Shown: piece after piece, positions 26,133 to 34,949 of the stretch | How the letters are laid out: every line of letters begins with the position of its first letter | Numbering within the stretch: position 1 is the first letter of the stretch | Assembly (NCBI GenBank): GCA_964636405.1 | Contig: CAZWSI010000004.1 | Span: 45,571 to 109,570, forward strand | Reading direction: 5' to 3' | DNA from: CAZKGE01 sp964636405 | Lineage (GTDB): Bacteria > Bacillota > Clostridia > Christensenellales > CAG-138 | DNA length: 64,000 bases | Position numbers and translations under genes: made by a program | Notes under the pieces: model-generated | Told to the model about the DNA's origin: nothing | The model's input: the letters and a program-made list of their open reading frames with translations, nothing else | The model's database searches: none

Positions 26133-27845
26133 ATGAAACTGACGATTGACGGACACGAAATTGAAGCGGCCGAGGGCGAATCCCTCCTTGTGCTCATACG
26201 AAAGCTTGGGCTCGACACGGATCGGCTTTCCACGCGCCCGCTTGCCGCGCGCATTGCGGGCGATACCTTTACGCTCAACTATGTGCCCGTTCGCGCAAAG
26301 CGCGGCGAGGAGCACTCCTGCGAAATGCGGCGGGCCATGCGCGCGGCCAAGGGGGAAATCGGGCTGATTGGCTACGCTTCCCCGCGCGGGCGGCGCGTAT
26401 ATGAGCGCACGATGCTCTTTGTGTATCTGCTGGCGGTGAGAAGGCTGTTTCCCGGCGCGCGCGTGCGCATCGAATACGCGGTGGGCAGCGCGCTCTACTC
26501 CATGCTCGAGCTGGGCAGGGCGCTTACGGGGCGGGACGTGGAGCGATTGCGCCGCGAGTGCCGCAAAATTGTCAAGGCCGATTACAGGCTCGAGCGCAGG
26601 CGGCTCGATATCGACGATGCCATCGCCTTTTTCGCGGCCGACGGCCAGACCGACAAGGTGCGCTTGCTCGAGTGGCGCAAGTTTACCTATTTCGACGTGT
26701 ACCGCCACGGCGATTACTGCGATTATTTCTATGGAGAGATGGCGCCCTCCACGGGCTACGCCTCCGTATTCGACCTCGTGTTCGCTTCGCCCGGCGTGCT
26801 GCTCATGCGGCCCTCGGCGGAGAACCCCGACCTGCCCGCGCAGTACGTCCCCAGCCCCAAGCTCGCGGCGGTGTTCCGCGAAAGCGACGACTGGGGAAGG
26901 CTTATGCACTGTGCCAGCGCGGCCGATCTCAACGACCTTGTGCGTTCGGGCGAGATCCGCACGCTGATCCGCGTAAACGAGGCCCTGCACGAAAAGCGCT
27001 TTGCGGGCATTGCGGACGATATCGTGCGGCGCGGCGCGCGCGCGGTGCTCATTGCGGGGCCGTCGAGCTCGGGCAAGACGACCAGCGCAAACCGGCTCTG
27101 CGTGCAGCTCCGGGTGCACGGCAAATCGCCCGTGCTCATGTCGCTCGACGATTATTATATCGACCGCGACAAGATCCTGCCCGGCGAGGACGGCACGGTC
27201 GACCTCGAGCACATCAATACGATCGATACGGCGCTGGTTGCCGAGCACCTCTCTCTGCTGCTTGCGGGCGAAACCGTGGAGCTGCCGCGCTTTGATTTTC
27301 TCACTGGCCGCCGCGTGTGGGAGGGCCGCACCCTGCGCATCGACGCGGATACGCCGCTTGTCATCGAGGGCCTGCACGGGCTGAACCCCATGCTGCTGCC
27401 CGAGGCCGTGGATCACGATCTTGTGTACCGGCTCTATGTATCCGCCCTGACGACCCTCAACCTCGACGACCACAACCGTATACCGACCACCTACCTGCGC
27501 ATGATGCGGCGGCTGGTGCGCGATTATGAAACGCGCGGCGCGAGCGTGGAGCGCACGCTTTCCATGTGGGACAGCGTCCGCCGCGGCGAGGAGCGCTGGA
27601 TATTCCCCTTCCAGGAGCAGGCCGACGCCATCTTTAACACAACCCTCGTTTACGAGCCCGCCGTGCTCAAAAAGCACATATTCCCCATGCTGCTGGCCGT
27701 ACAGCCCGACAGCCCCTACTATGCCGAAACCCGCTCCATCGTCAAGTTCCTCAACTACTTCCTCGAAGCCAATGTGGAGGACGAAATCCCGCCAACCAGC
27801 ATTCTGCGCGAATTTGTGGGTGGCAACTCGTTTTACAGGGACTAA
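26133..27845 (+). CDS. nucleoside (uridine-type) kinase with N-terminal TGS-like domain (570 aa)
   Basis: The N-terminal 60 residues (MKLTIDGHEIEAAEGESLL) resemble a TGS domain, followed by a region like the second additional domain of threonyl-tRNA synthetase. The C-terminal half is a P-loop phosphoribulokinase/uridine kinase domain with Walker A AGPSSSGKTT at about 310-319, SLDDYYIDRD and VIEGLHGLNP. This TGS-kinase fusion is a known architecture in Firmicutes. It probably phosphorylates uridine/cytidine for salvage; substrate is inferred. The final four bases overlap the convergent dapF. Confidence 0.88.
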   Translation: MKLTIDGHEIEAAEGESLLVLIRKLGLDTDRLSTRPLAARIAGDTFTLNYVPVRAKRGEEHSCEMRRAMRAAKGEIGLIGYASPRGRRVYERTMLFVYLLAVRRLFPGARVRIEYAVGSALYSMLELGRALTGRDVERLRRECRKIVKADYRLERRRLDIDDAIAFFAADGQTDKVRLLEWRKFTYFDVYRHGDYCDYFYGEMAPSTGYASVFDLVFASPGVLLMRPSAENPDLPAQYVPSPKLAAVFRESDDWGRLMHCASAADLNDLVRSGEIRTLIRVNEALHEKRFAGIADDIVRRGARAVLIAGPSSSGKTTSANRLCVQLRVHGKSPVLMSLDDYYIDRDKILPGEDGTVDLEHINTIDTALVAEHLSLLLAGETVELPRFDFLTGRRVWEGRTLRIDADTPLVIEGLHGLNPMLLPEAVDHDLVYRLYVSALTTLNLDDHNRIPTTYLRMMRRLVRDYETRGASVERTLSMWDSVRRGEERWIFPFQEQADAIFNTTLVYEPAVLKKHIFPMLLAVQPDSPYYAETRSIVKFLNYFLEANVEDEIPPTSILREFVGGNSFYRD

Positions 27846-28714
27846 GAAAGGCTTGCCGTGGGGAATGGAGGACGGACGCATCCGTCCTGCTCCGCGATAT
27901 CGCCCTCGAACACCAGCGCGGCGGGGCCGGTCATGTACACATGATTGTCGTCCGCCCATTCGATGTGCAGCGTGCCCAGCTCGATGCGCACATCGACCGC
28001 GCGGCCCGTTTTTCCATTGAGCACGCACGCTACGGCGGCGCTCGAAGCGCCCGTTCCGCAGGCGAGCGTGCGGCCGCAGCCGCGCTCCCAGGTGCGCATT
28101 TCAACGGTGCGCTCGTCCAATACACGCACAAAATTGACGTTCGTCCGCCGGGGAAAAACCTCCGCGTGCTCGATGGCCTCGCCCAGCGCGGCAATGTCCG
28201 TTTGCGCAAGGTCGTCGACAAATATCATGGTGTGCGGAACGCCCACAAGCACCGAGGTAAAGCGCAGCGCCTGCCCGAGCACGGTAAGCGGCCGGTCCAC
28301 GCAGCGCCCCTCGCCCAGCACGGGAATCTCCGCGCAGTCCAGAATGGGCTCGCCCATGTCCACGCGCACGCCCGTGACCTTGCCGTCGGAAAGCAGCAGC
28401 GCGGGGCGCACAAGGCCCGCGAGGGTTTCCACCGTAAAGGCGGGCTTTGCCACGATGCCGCGCTCATAGACATAGCGCGCAAAGCAGCGGATGCCGTTGC
28501 CGCACATCTCCGCCTCGCTCCCGTCGGAATTGACGATCCGCATGCGGATATCCGCTTGCTGAGACGGCAGCACGACGATTATGCCATCCGCGCCCACGCC
28601 GGTCTGCCGGTGGCAGAGCACGGGCGCGAGGGCATTGTAATCGCGCGGCGGCGCGTCGCGGCCGTCTACCAGAATAAAATCGTTGCCCAGTCCGTGCGCC
28701 TTGGTAAAATGCAT
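27842..28714 (-). CDS. dapF: DapF, diaminopimelate epimerase (290 aa)
   Basis: Converts LL- to meso-diaminopimelate for lysine and peptidoglycan synthesis without a cofactor. Both active-site cysteine motifs are present: MCGNGIRCFARY and ACGTGASSAAV. The N-terminal FTKAHGLGNDFI and GADGI segments are typical and length is normal. It lies 20 nt downstream of the ModE-like gene and is the last gene of the GNAT-HTH-dapF transcript. Confidence 0.96.
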   Translation of the reverse strand: MHFTKAHGLGNDFILVDGRDAPPRDYNALAPVLCHRQTGVGADGIIVVLPSQQADIRMRIVNSDGSEAEMCGNGIRCFARYVYERGIVAKPAFTVETLAGLVRPALLLSDGKVTGVRVDMGEPILDCAEIPVLGEGRCVDRPLTVLGQALRFTSVLVGVPHTMIFVDDLAQTDIAALGEAIEHAEVFPRRTNVNFVRVLDERTVEMRTWERGCGRTLACGTGASSAAVACVLNGKTGRAVDVRIELGTLHIEWADDNHVYMTGPAALVFEGDIAEQDGCVRPPFPTASLS

Positions 28715-28734
28715 AGTCGTACCCTCCGAATTCT

Positions 28735-29088
28735 TCAGCCCATGATTTCGACGAACGCTTCCTCGGCGTAGCCGCGCACGGCCTCCTCAAAGCGCCGATA
28801 CGCGCGCAAAAAGCGCTCGCCCATGTCCGTGAGGCGCGCGCCGCCTCCGCTTTTGCCACCGGTTGTGGAGCAAAGGAGCGGAAAGCCCAGATTCTCCTCG
28901 GCGGTCTTCATCATTTTCCACGCCTTGCTGTAGGCCATTTCCATGGAAAGCGCGGCTTGCCGGAGCGAACCCGTTTTCTCCACGTACTCCAGCAGCTCGG
29001 CCACGCCCGGCCCAAAGCACTTTTCCTTCCCATAGATGCGCAACGTAACCTGACAGCGCAAAGCGACCTGCCGCGGCGATTCCTCCAT
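28735..29088 (-). CDS. ModE-type winged-helix DNA-binding protein (117 aa)
   Basis: Matches the stand-alone ModE N-terminal (LysR-like) family: an HTH with SLRQAALSMEMAYSKAWKMMK, then a wing containing GGKSGGGARLTDMGERFL. The molybdate-binding domains of full-length ModE are absent, so it may not sense molybdate directly. Start at 29088 has AAAGGA 9 nt upstream; an alternative ATG at 29106 overlaps the GNAT stop codon. No molybdate transporter is visible nearby. Confidence 0.8.
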   Translation of the reverse strand: MEESPRQVALRCQVTLRIYGKEKCFGPGVAELLEYVEKTGSLRQAALSMEMAYSKAWKMMKTAEENLGFPLLCSTTGGKSGGGARLTDMGERFLRAYRRFEEAVRGYAEEAFVEIMG

Positions 29089-29102
29089 AGCGGACGTTCC
29101 TT

Positions 29103-29855
29103 TCATTCCACGGATTCCGTGTAAAGCTCCCACCACGCGGGGGCAAAGCCGGCCGCGACCGCCACCCGCTGCGAAACGATATGCGATTCCACCGTACCGT
29201 AGAAGGGGAGCCGTCCCCGCTCCACAACGGCGTTTTTCAGCGTTTCCACAAGGCAGACCGCCATCCCCCTTCCGCGCCATTCGGGTTCCACGTTCACGCC
29301 GATTTGCCAGAGCGCAAGCCCGTCGGCGCTCGCGCCGGCCATGCCGGCAAGCGTCCCGTCCGCCGTGGCCGTTACGGCAAGCATATCCGGGTGCTCGGGC
29401 GAAAAGGCCAGCGCCTCGCAGAAACGGTCGTCGCCCTCAAAGCGCGCCAGCGCATCCCGCTCGAGAATTTGCAGCGTTACGCCCGCGGGCACGGGCGGCG
29501 CGGCGCGCATGGCCCGCGCGCACGGCACATAATAATGGTGCGCGTCCGCAACGCGATGGCCAAAGCCAAGCAAAAGCGCGTCGAGCGCGCGCAGCGCGGG
29601 CGGCTCGGAAAGCCACGCCGCGTCAAGCTCCGCAAACCGCTCGCGCAACGCGGAAAGCAGCGCCTCGTCGCGGCAGGCAAACACCGCCGTGTTTCCAAAG
29701 CTCAGCACCCGCAGCGCGCACGCGTCGCTTTCGTAGACGCGCCGCCCGGGACGGAGCGCGCGCGGCACAAACAGCGTTTCGCCCAGCGCAAGCGCTTCGG
29801 GCGCAACAGAAAAATCAGCCGCAAGCTGAGCAAGCACACGTTCATCCTTCCACAT
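29103..29855 (-). CDS. GNAT-family N-acetyltransferase (250 aa), leaderless start
   Basis: The C-terminal half carries the acetyl-CoA-binding motif NVEPEWRGRGMAVCLVETLKN; the N-terminal half resembles a second, degenerate GNAT-like lobe. Substrate unknown. The start ATG at 29855 has no Shine-Dalgarno sequence: a TATACT -10 box ends 6 nt upstream, so the mRNA should begin at or within a base of the start codon. First gene of the GNAT-HTH-dapF operon. Confidence 0.82.
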   Translation of the reverse strand: MWKDERVLAQLAADFSVAPEALALGETLFVPRALRPGRRVYESDACALRVLSFGNTAVFACRDEALLSALRERFAELDAAWLSEPPALRALDALLLGFGHRVADAHHYYVPCARAMRAAPPVPAGVTLQILERDALARFEGDDRFCEALAFSPEHPDMLAVTATADGTLAGMAGASADGLALWQIGVNVEPEWRGRGMAVCLVETLKNAVVERGRLPFYGTVESHIVSQRVAVAAGFAPAWWELYTESVE

Positions 29856-29861
29856 GGGAAC

Positions 29862-29891
29862 AGTATAGCACGCCGGACGCGGCTGCGTCAA
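29862..29891 (-). promoter_or_regulatory. leaderless-type promoter of the GNAT gene
   Basis: Reverse strand TTGACG, 18 bp, TATACT, then 6 nt, then ATG. Confidence 0.7.
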
Positions 29892-30038
29892 AGCGCGCGC
29901 GCTACGGCTGCCGGGGCGCGCGCGGGAGAGCGGGGCTTCGGTATTTCAGGCAAAAAACGGGGCGTACGGTTTGCGCATAACGGTTTGCCTGCTCCATGGC
30001 GGCGGGTTTGGGCAGCGGCGTCTTTTAAGCGCCCACCC

Positions 30039-30485
30039 TCACAACTTCTCGGCCAGGCGCTTGAGAACGAGGAAATTGGCCGTCATGGTCACGGGCGTGA
30101 CGAGGGCTTTGGAAAGAACGGCCGCAAAGCGATACAGCAGCCCGCCCACGGTTGCAGCCGCCCGGATAGTATCGAACAAATACTGGTTGAGCAGCGACAC
30201 CGCGCCGACCAGCAGCATTTGATACCCGACATAGAGCAGGTACTTTGCGCGTAGCGAAAGGCCCTTTTCGTTCACGACAAAGGTTTTGCGCGTCGCGAAA
30301 AGGAACACAAAGGTGACCGCCGGAATGGCGGACGCGTAATTGGCAAAGCCCACCGGCACGCCAAGCGCGTTCAGCGCAAGGTAGCCGGCAAGGTCGATCA
30401 GCCAGCCAATCCCCGAAAAGCCGAGGAATTCCACGATCTGCCGCCAGAGCGGCTTTCGAACGGTGCTTGGTTCCGTTTCGCCCAT
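30039..30485 (-). CDS. GtrA-family membrane protein (148 aa)
   Basis: Four hydrophobic segments with the GtrA-type N-terminus (FLGFSGIGWLIDLAGYLAL) and the RKTFVVNEKG loop. Family members are thought to flip or assist transfer of lipid-linked sugars for cell-envelope polysaccharides; a specific partner is not visible here. It lies 13 nt after ybaK as the last gene of an operon with gltS and a PlsC-like acyltransferase. The C-terminus is typical (MTANFLVLKRL). Confidence 0.82.
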   Translation of the reverse strand: MGETEPSTVRKPLWRQIVEFLGFSGIGWLIDLAGYLALNALGVPVGFANYASAIPAVTFVFLFATRKTFVVNEKGLSLRAKYLLYVGYQMLLVGAVSLLNQYLFDTIRAAATVGGLLYRFAAVLSKALVTPVTMTANFLVLKRLAEKL

Positions 30486-30498
30486 CACGCTCACCCGC

Positions 30499-30966
30499 TT
30501 ACTTGCATACGTCCACGTAGGCTTCGGCCCGCGCGAGGCGGAACAGCTCGTCCACCGAAAGCGCCACGGCGCTGCAATCGCTCCCCGCGGCGGGGTAAAC
30601 CCGATCGAACCTTTGCAAGGACACGTCGAGGTATACGGGGATGCTCTCCGGCAGATCGAAGGGGCATACGCCGCCGACGGCATAGCCGGTCAAGGCGGTC
30701 ACCCGCTCGTGGGCGAGCATGCGCGCCTTATGCGCAAAGCGCGCGCGAAACTTGGCGTTGTCAACGCGCGCGTCGCCCGCCGCGACAACGATCAGGCAGC
30801 CCTCGCCGTCCGCCGAGGCGAAGGCGAGGGTTTTGGCAATGCGCGCGGGGTCGGTGGCAAGCGCCTGGGCCGCCAGCGCGACCGTGGCCGAGGAGCAGGC
30901 AAACTCGCGTATGCGCCCCTCCATGCCAAACGGCGCAAGATACGCCCTTACACGATCAACCGCCAT
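30499..30966 (-). CDS. ybaK: YbaK/EbsC-family aminoacyl-tRNA deacylase (155 aa)
   Basis: Predicted to clear mischarged tRNA (Cys-tRNA-Pro in the YbaK type). The fold is recognisable from ARIAKTLAF, a conserved lysine in the catalytic strand, and TGYAVGGVCPF near residue 97. Start at 30966 lies 2 nt after the gltS stop, with GGGAAGG upstream inside gltS. ProX-type deacylases are related; the GGVCPF motif favours the YbaK/EbsC branch. Confidence 0.85.
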   Translation of the reverse strand: MAVDRVRAYLAPFGMEGRIREFACSSATVALAAQALATDPARIAKTLAFASADGEGCLIVVAAGDARVDNAKFRARFAHKARMLAHERVTALTGYAVGGVCPFDLPESIPVYLDVSLQRFDRVYPAAGSDCSAVALSVDELFRLARAEAYVDVCK

Positions 30967-30968
30967 CG

Positions 30969-32366
30969 TTACGCCTTCCCGCCCTTCGCGGTTTTTTTGC
31001 GCTTGACAAGGAACATGAAGGCCACCAGCGCCGCCCAGTACGCAATGCAGATGCCCAGCACGGTAAAGGTCATGGCCGTGGACTTGGGCGCCATGCCGAT
31101 GAGAATGAGCATGGGAACGCCGAAGATGATGCCGAAGGTCGAGCCGAGCACAAGGTTGTTGGCGGCGGGGGTCTTAAACGCGGGATCAATCTCTCTCAGC
31201 AGCAGCACGCCCGAGGAGATGGTCCCCGTCAGCATGCCGTACATGGACACAAGGCCCTCGTAATAGTAATCGCCGTAGATTTTTTTGCAGGCCCACATCA
31301 GGTACGCGAGCGTGCCCGCGCCGCCAAGCACCGCCATCATGAGGAATGGCAGCCAGAGGCCGGTGAGCTGCTCAATATTGATGGACGCGATGCCCGCCAC
31401 GATCATCAGGTCGAAGGCGAGGCCCGAAATGCGGGAGAGCAGATAGTTGTTCTGGTACTGCCGCTTCATCCACTTTTTTTTGCGCAGCGCGGCGAGCACC
31501 GTGCGCACAAGAATGGCCACAGCCGAGCCGATGATGAAGTTGAAGCCCCAGATGAGCGGGGAGACCGTCGCCGCCGCGCCCGGCGCGATTGCCGCAATCA
31601 GCGAGGTCAGGCCCCACGCCGCGAGGAAGGAGGCAAGGTACACGAGGATCACCATGGCCACCTGAATGGACAGGCGATCCACCGATTCCGCGACGGGGAT
31701 CTCGTTTTCATCCTGAAAAGCGTCCACCGTGACCGAGCCGGAAATCTCCTCGTGATCGAGGCGCTTGATCTTGCCTTTTTTTGCCAGCACATTGAGATAG
31801 ATCACGCCCACCACGCACGCGCACAGATACCCCGCAGCTGCGAGCGAAAGCGCGAAGGAGCGTCCGCCCGCAAAGCCCAGCGCCTCGTAGCTTGAGCCGA
31901 TGTTGTTGGCCTGGCCCGGGCCCTGCCCGTAGCCCATGGGCAGGAGGATGCCGGCGGCCTTAAACAGATCGGGCTTGATCGTGAAGGCGAGGCCCAGGGA
32001 AACGGCAAGGCCCATCACGGCCTGAATGAGATACGTGCTCACAATGAGCGCGCCGCTCTTGGGGCCGACGAAATCGCCCTTCTCCGTATTGGCCTTTTTA
32101 TCGGGCACGCGCAGCGTCATGGCGATAAAGCCGATGGCGATGCCGTGGTAGGTGACGGTTTCGAGCACCTCCGCATCGAGCGGGATCAGGTTCAGGCTTT
32201 TCAGGAGCAAAAGCAGAAAGCCGCCCAGCACAGCCGTCGGCATCAGGCTTTTGCGCACGAAGGGAATTTCTCGCCGCAGGAGATTGGCCACCACGAGCGC
32301 CCCCGCCATAATGCCCAATTGAATGATGAATCGCCACAGCTCCGTATTCGCCGCTGAATAGTCCAT
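30969..32366 (-). CDS. gltS: sodium/glutamate symporter family protein, GltS-like (465 aa)
   Basis: An integral membrane transporter with about eleven hydrophobic stretches in two inverted halves. Family landmarks include LLPMGYGQGPGQANNIGSSYE in the first half and VSMYGMLTGTISSGVLLLREIDP in the second. It is somewhat longer than E. coli GltS (about 400 residues), mainly through a polar loop around 200-230 with many acidic residues. Glutamate is the family substrate; other amino acids remain possible. An AAGGGG RBS precedes the start. Confidence 0.85.
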   Translation of the reverse strand: MDYSAANTELWRFIIQLGIMAGALVVANLLRREIPFVRKSLMPTAVLGGFLLLLLKSLNLIPLDAEVLETVTYHGIAIGFIAMTLRVPDKKANTEKGDFVGPKSGALIVSTYLIQAVMGLAVSLGLAFTIKPDLFKAAGILLPMGYGQGPGQANNIGSSYEALGFAGGRSFALSLAAAGYLCACVVGVIYLNVLAKKGKIKRLDHEEISGSVTVDAFQDENEIPVAESVDRLSIQVAMVILVYLASFLAAWGLTSLIAAIAPGAAATVSPLIWGFNFIIGSAVAILVRTVLAALRKKKWMKRQYQNNYLLSRISGLAFDLMIVAGIASINIEQLTGLWLPFLMMAVLGGAGTLAYLMWACKKIYGDYYYEGLVSMYGMLTGTISSGVLLLREIDPAFKTPAANNLVLGSTFGIIFGVPMLILIGMAPKSTAMTFTVLGICIAYWAALVAFMFLVKRKKTAKGGKA

Positions 32367-32384
32367 GCAGTCACCCCTTTTTGT

Positions 32385-33563
32385 TTATGATTCTTCCGCC
32401 TTTACAAGCTGGAAAAGCTTGAGATATTTGCGCGCGCAAAAGGCGCTGCGCTTTGGCTCCTTAATCTCATAATGCGTACCGTCCCCGGTGGTAAACACCA
32501 GCGCAGCGCGGCCGTAGAGCGCCATGCTGGATATGCTCGCAAGCTCGAAGCGCCGCCCGGCCAGCGTCAGCGCCGCCCGCGTCATAGAAAGCGCGCCGCG
32601 CTCAAAGGGCAGCGTGCGATGCCGCTCGTCCACGGAAAAGAGCCCCAGCCCCTCGTCGGAAAAGGCGATCTCCCCGGGCGTAAGCGCCGCGCAGCGCGCT
32701 GCCATTTGCTCGTTTTGCCACGCGTCCCAGTCGCGCACCGTGGAAAAAGGCGGCGCTTCCGCCCCGTCCGCGGCAAAAAGCCCCTCCGCCGTATAGCGCA
32801 CCGAGAGGCCGCACGCGCAAAGGAAGCGGTCGCCCTTTGAGCGGAGCGCGCCGATTTTTCCGCAGCGGGGGCAGATATAGAGCGCCGTTTCGAGCAGCTC
32901 GGCAAGGTTTTTGCCTTTGTAAGCGATGTGCTCCAGCTCCTGACGCGCGAACGCGTCCTCGTAAAGATCCTCGGCAATCCGCTCATTGAGCGCATCGGCC
33001 GTAAAGCCTTTGAGTTCCTCGGGCGAATAATAGCGCACCTGCGCGCCGGTCATGCGGCCGCGCCGCAGGCCCCTGCCCCAGCGGGGCGTGGTGAAGTATC
33101 CGCCCGTAAGCTTGTAGGTGATCAGGCCCACGCCGGCGTTCTTTGCCAGCTTGCCGGTGGCGGTGAACATGGGGCCCGTTACGCCGTTGTAGGAGCGGTT
33201 GCCCTCCGCAAAGAGGCACACGTTATCCCCCCGGCGCAGCGCGCGCATCACGCCCAGCGCGGCGGAAGTGTCGGTCGCGCCCTTCATGCGGGAGATCGGC
33301 CCAAAGCCCCAAACGAGCAGCCGCGACCAAAGCCCTGCGCGGAACACATGCTCGCTTGCCACAAAGCGCATTTGGCGGGGAAAGCTGAGGCTGACAAGCA
33401 ACGGATCAAAGTCTGTATTATGATTGACCAGCACCAGATAGGGCGCCTGCGGCGGCGTTACGATTTCGTACGAAAAATGGAAGATGCGGGCAAGCAGCCC
33501 GCGCAGCAGGGCACGGAAAAACGCATATACCCGTACGAGCCGTTTTGTTTCCTTTTCGTTCAC
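32385..33563 (-). CDS. PlsC-like 1-acylglycerol-3-phosphate acyltransferase with C-terminal zinc ribbon (392 aa)
   Basis: The N-terminal acyltransferase domain has the HX4D motif (NHNTDFDP) and the phosphate-binding EGNRS. After about residue 225 comes a zinc ribbon (CPRCGKIG ... CACG) and then a beta-rich segment of about 110 residues. The zinc ribbon is an unusual addition to PlsC enzymes. GTG at 33563 is chosen because GGGGGG lies 7 nt upstream; upstream ATGs lack an RBS. First gene of the operon with gltS, ybaK and gtrA. Confidence 0.82.
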   Translation of the reverse strand: MNEKETKRLVRVYAFFRALLRGLLARIFHFSYEIVTPPQAPYLVLVNHNTDFDPLLVSLSFPRQMRFVASEHVFRAGLWSRLLVWGFGPISRMKGATDTSAALGVMRALRRGDNVCLFAEGNRSYNGVTGPMFTATGKLAKNAGVGLITYKLTGGYFTTPRWGRGLRRGRMTGAQVRYYSPEELKGFTADALNERIAEDLYEDAFARQELEHIAYKGKNLAELLETALYICPRCGKIGALRSKGDRFLCACGLSVRYTAEGLFAADGAEAPPFSTVRDWDAWQNEQMAARCAALTPGEIAFSDEGLGLFSVDERHRTLPFERGALSMTRAALTLAGRRFELASISSMALYGRAALVFTTGDGTHYEIKEPKRSAFCARKYLKLFQLVKAEES

Positions 33564-33610
33564 ACCCACACCCCCCTCAGGCAAAAGCATGTTCCCGGCA
33601 TGCCCATAAC

Positions 33611-33639
33611 AGTATACACCCATATCGCTCCGCCCGCAA
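33611..33639 (-). promoter_or_regulatory. promoter of the acyltransferase-gltS operon
   Basis: Reverse strand TTGCGG, 17 bp, TATACT. The leader is about 40 nt and carries a proper RBS, unlike the leaderless genes with the same -10 box. Confidence 0.6.
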
Positions 33640-33677
33640 ATGGACGGAAGCTGACATAATTTGGTCAGATTATGGCG

Positions 33678-34913
33678 TTATGCGCGCGGCCGTCCCGGTT
33701 CCTTGCGCAGGATGCACGCAATCGACACGGCGGAGAGCGCCGCAAGGGCGCTGCCGAGCAAAAACGGCGCGGCGGGCGAAACCGTGTCCCACAAAAAGCC
33801 CGCGAGCACGGAGGCGGGCAGAAGCGCAAGCCCCACCAGCGTGGCGTGCAGCCCCAGCACCGCGCCCTTATGCTCCTTTGGCGCCATTTGCGCAATCAGC
33901 GCGCGTTCCACGCCCGCCGTAAGCGCCGTATATACGCCGTAGAGCGCGAAAAGCGCGCAGAAGCCTCCCCGCGTATTCGCCATGGAAAAGCCGAGATAAA
34001 CCAGCGAAAAGGCCGCGTAGCCCACCACCAGCAGGCTCTTGCGGCCCACCCGGTCGGACAGCTTGCCCGCTGGAAAGGCGAGCAGCGAGCTTACCACGTT
34101 ATACACAAGGTAAAGCAGCACGACGTTGGCGTCCGTAAAGCCCGCGTCCTTGGCGCGCAAGAGCAGGAAGGCGTTGGAGGAATTGCCGAGATTAAACACG
34201 AACGCCACGAGCAAAAAGAGCTTGAGGCGCATATCCAGCGCCCGCCAGCCCGAAGCCAGCGAGAGCCTTTGCGCGGCCCGGCCCGGCGCGCGGCGCTCCC
34301 GCACAAAGCAGAGGACGGCTACGCCGACGACAGCCGGAATGGCCGAAAGCAGAAACACGCGCTTATAGGGCAGCTCGCCGCCGGCAAGCGACAGGATGAG
34401 AAACGCGCAGAAAATGCCAATGGCGCTGCCCGCCATATCGAGCGATTTGTGCAGCCCAAAGGCCATGCCCTGCCGGTCTTCGCCCGCGCTCTCCGAAACC
34501 AGCACGTCCCGGGGCGCGGTGCGCACGCCCTTGCCGATGCGGTCGATCACGCGCGCGGCGAGGATGCCCCCCCACGAGGCGGACAGAATGAGCGCCAGCT
34601 TGTACACCAGCGCCGTCGCGTAGCCGAAGATGGCCAACGGCTTTTTGCGCCGGTATCGATCGGATATATACCCGCTGAACACCTTCAGGAGGCTTGCAAG
34701 GCTTTCCGCGATGCCCTCGATCACGCCCACCAGCGCCGGGGTCGCCCCGAACGCCGCCGTTAAATACAGGGGGATGAGCGGATACACCATCTCTGTGGAA
34801 ATATCCACAAAGAGGCTCACCAGCCCCAGCAGAATCACATTGCGAAAGCCTTGCTTTTGCAGGCGTTCCCGCTCCGCGCACGCGGACAGCCGATCCGGTT
34901 TTTCCTGTTCCAT
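33678..34913 (-). CDS. MFS transporter (411 aa)
   Basis: Twelve-helix major facilitator. The A-like loop is SGYISDRYRRKKPLAIFGY and its counterpart in the second half is AGKLSDRVGRKSLLVVGY. The DRIGKGVRTAPRDVLVSES segment is typical of a widespread subgroup of uncharacterised MFS exporters. AAGGAT precedes the ATG. It lies 36 nt after the GH2 gene, so uptake or export of a product of that glycosidase is possible but unproven. Confidence 0.88.
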   Translation of the reverse strand: MEQEKPDRLSACAERERLQKQGFRNVILLGLVSLFVDISTEMVYPLIPLYLTAAFGATPALVGVIEGIAESLASLLKVFSGYISDRYRRKKPLAIFGYATALVYKLALILSASWGGILAARVIDRIGKGVRTAPRDVLVSESAGEDRQGMAFGLHKSLDMAGSAIGIFCAFLILSLAGGELPYKRVFLLSAIPAVVGVAVLCFVRERRAPGRAAQRLSLASGWRALDMRLKLFLLVAFVFNLGNSSNAFLLLRAKDAGFTDANVVLLYLVYNVVSSLLAFPAGKLSDRVGRKSLLVVGYAAFSLVYLGFSMANTRGGFCALFALYGVYTALTAGVERALIAQMAPKEHKGAVLGLHATLVGLALLPASVLAGFLWDTVSPAAPFLLGSALAALSAVSIACILRKEPGRPRA

Positions 34914-34949
34914 CGTACCAATCCTTCGTTTCGCCGTATGCCTTTTGCT

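Noticed and set aside
26118..28028. Antisense open frame of 636 codons opposite the nucleoside kinase
   Set aside because: The forward kinase has clear P-loop motifs; the antisense product has none and overlaps dapF in another frame.
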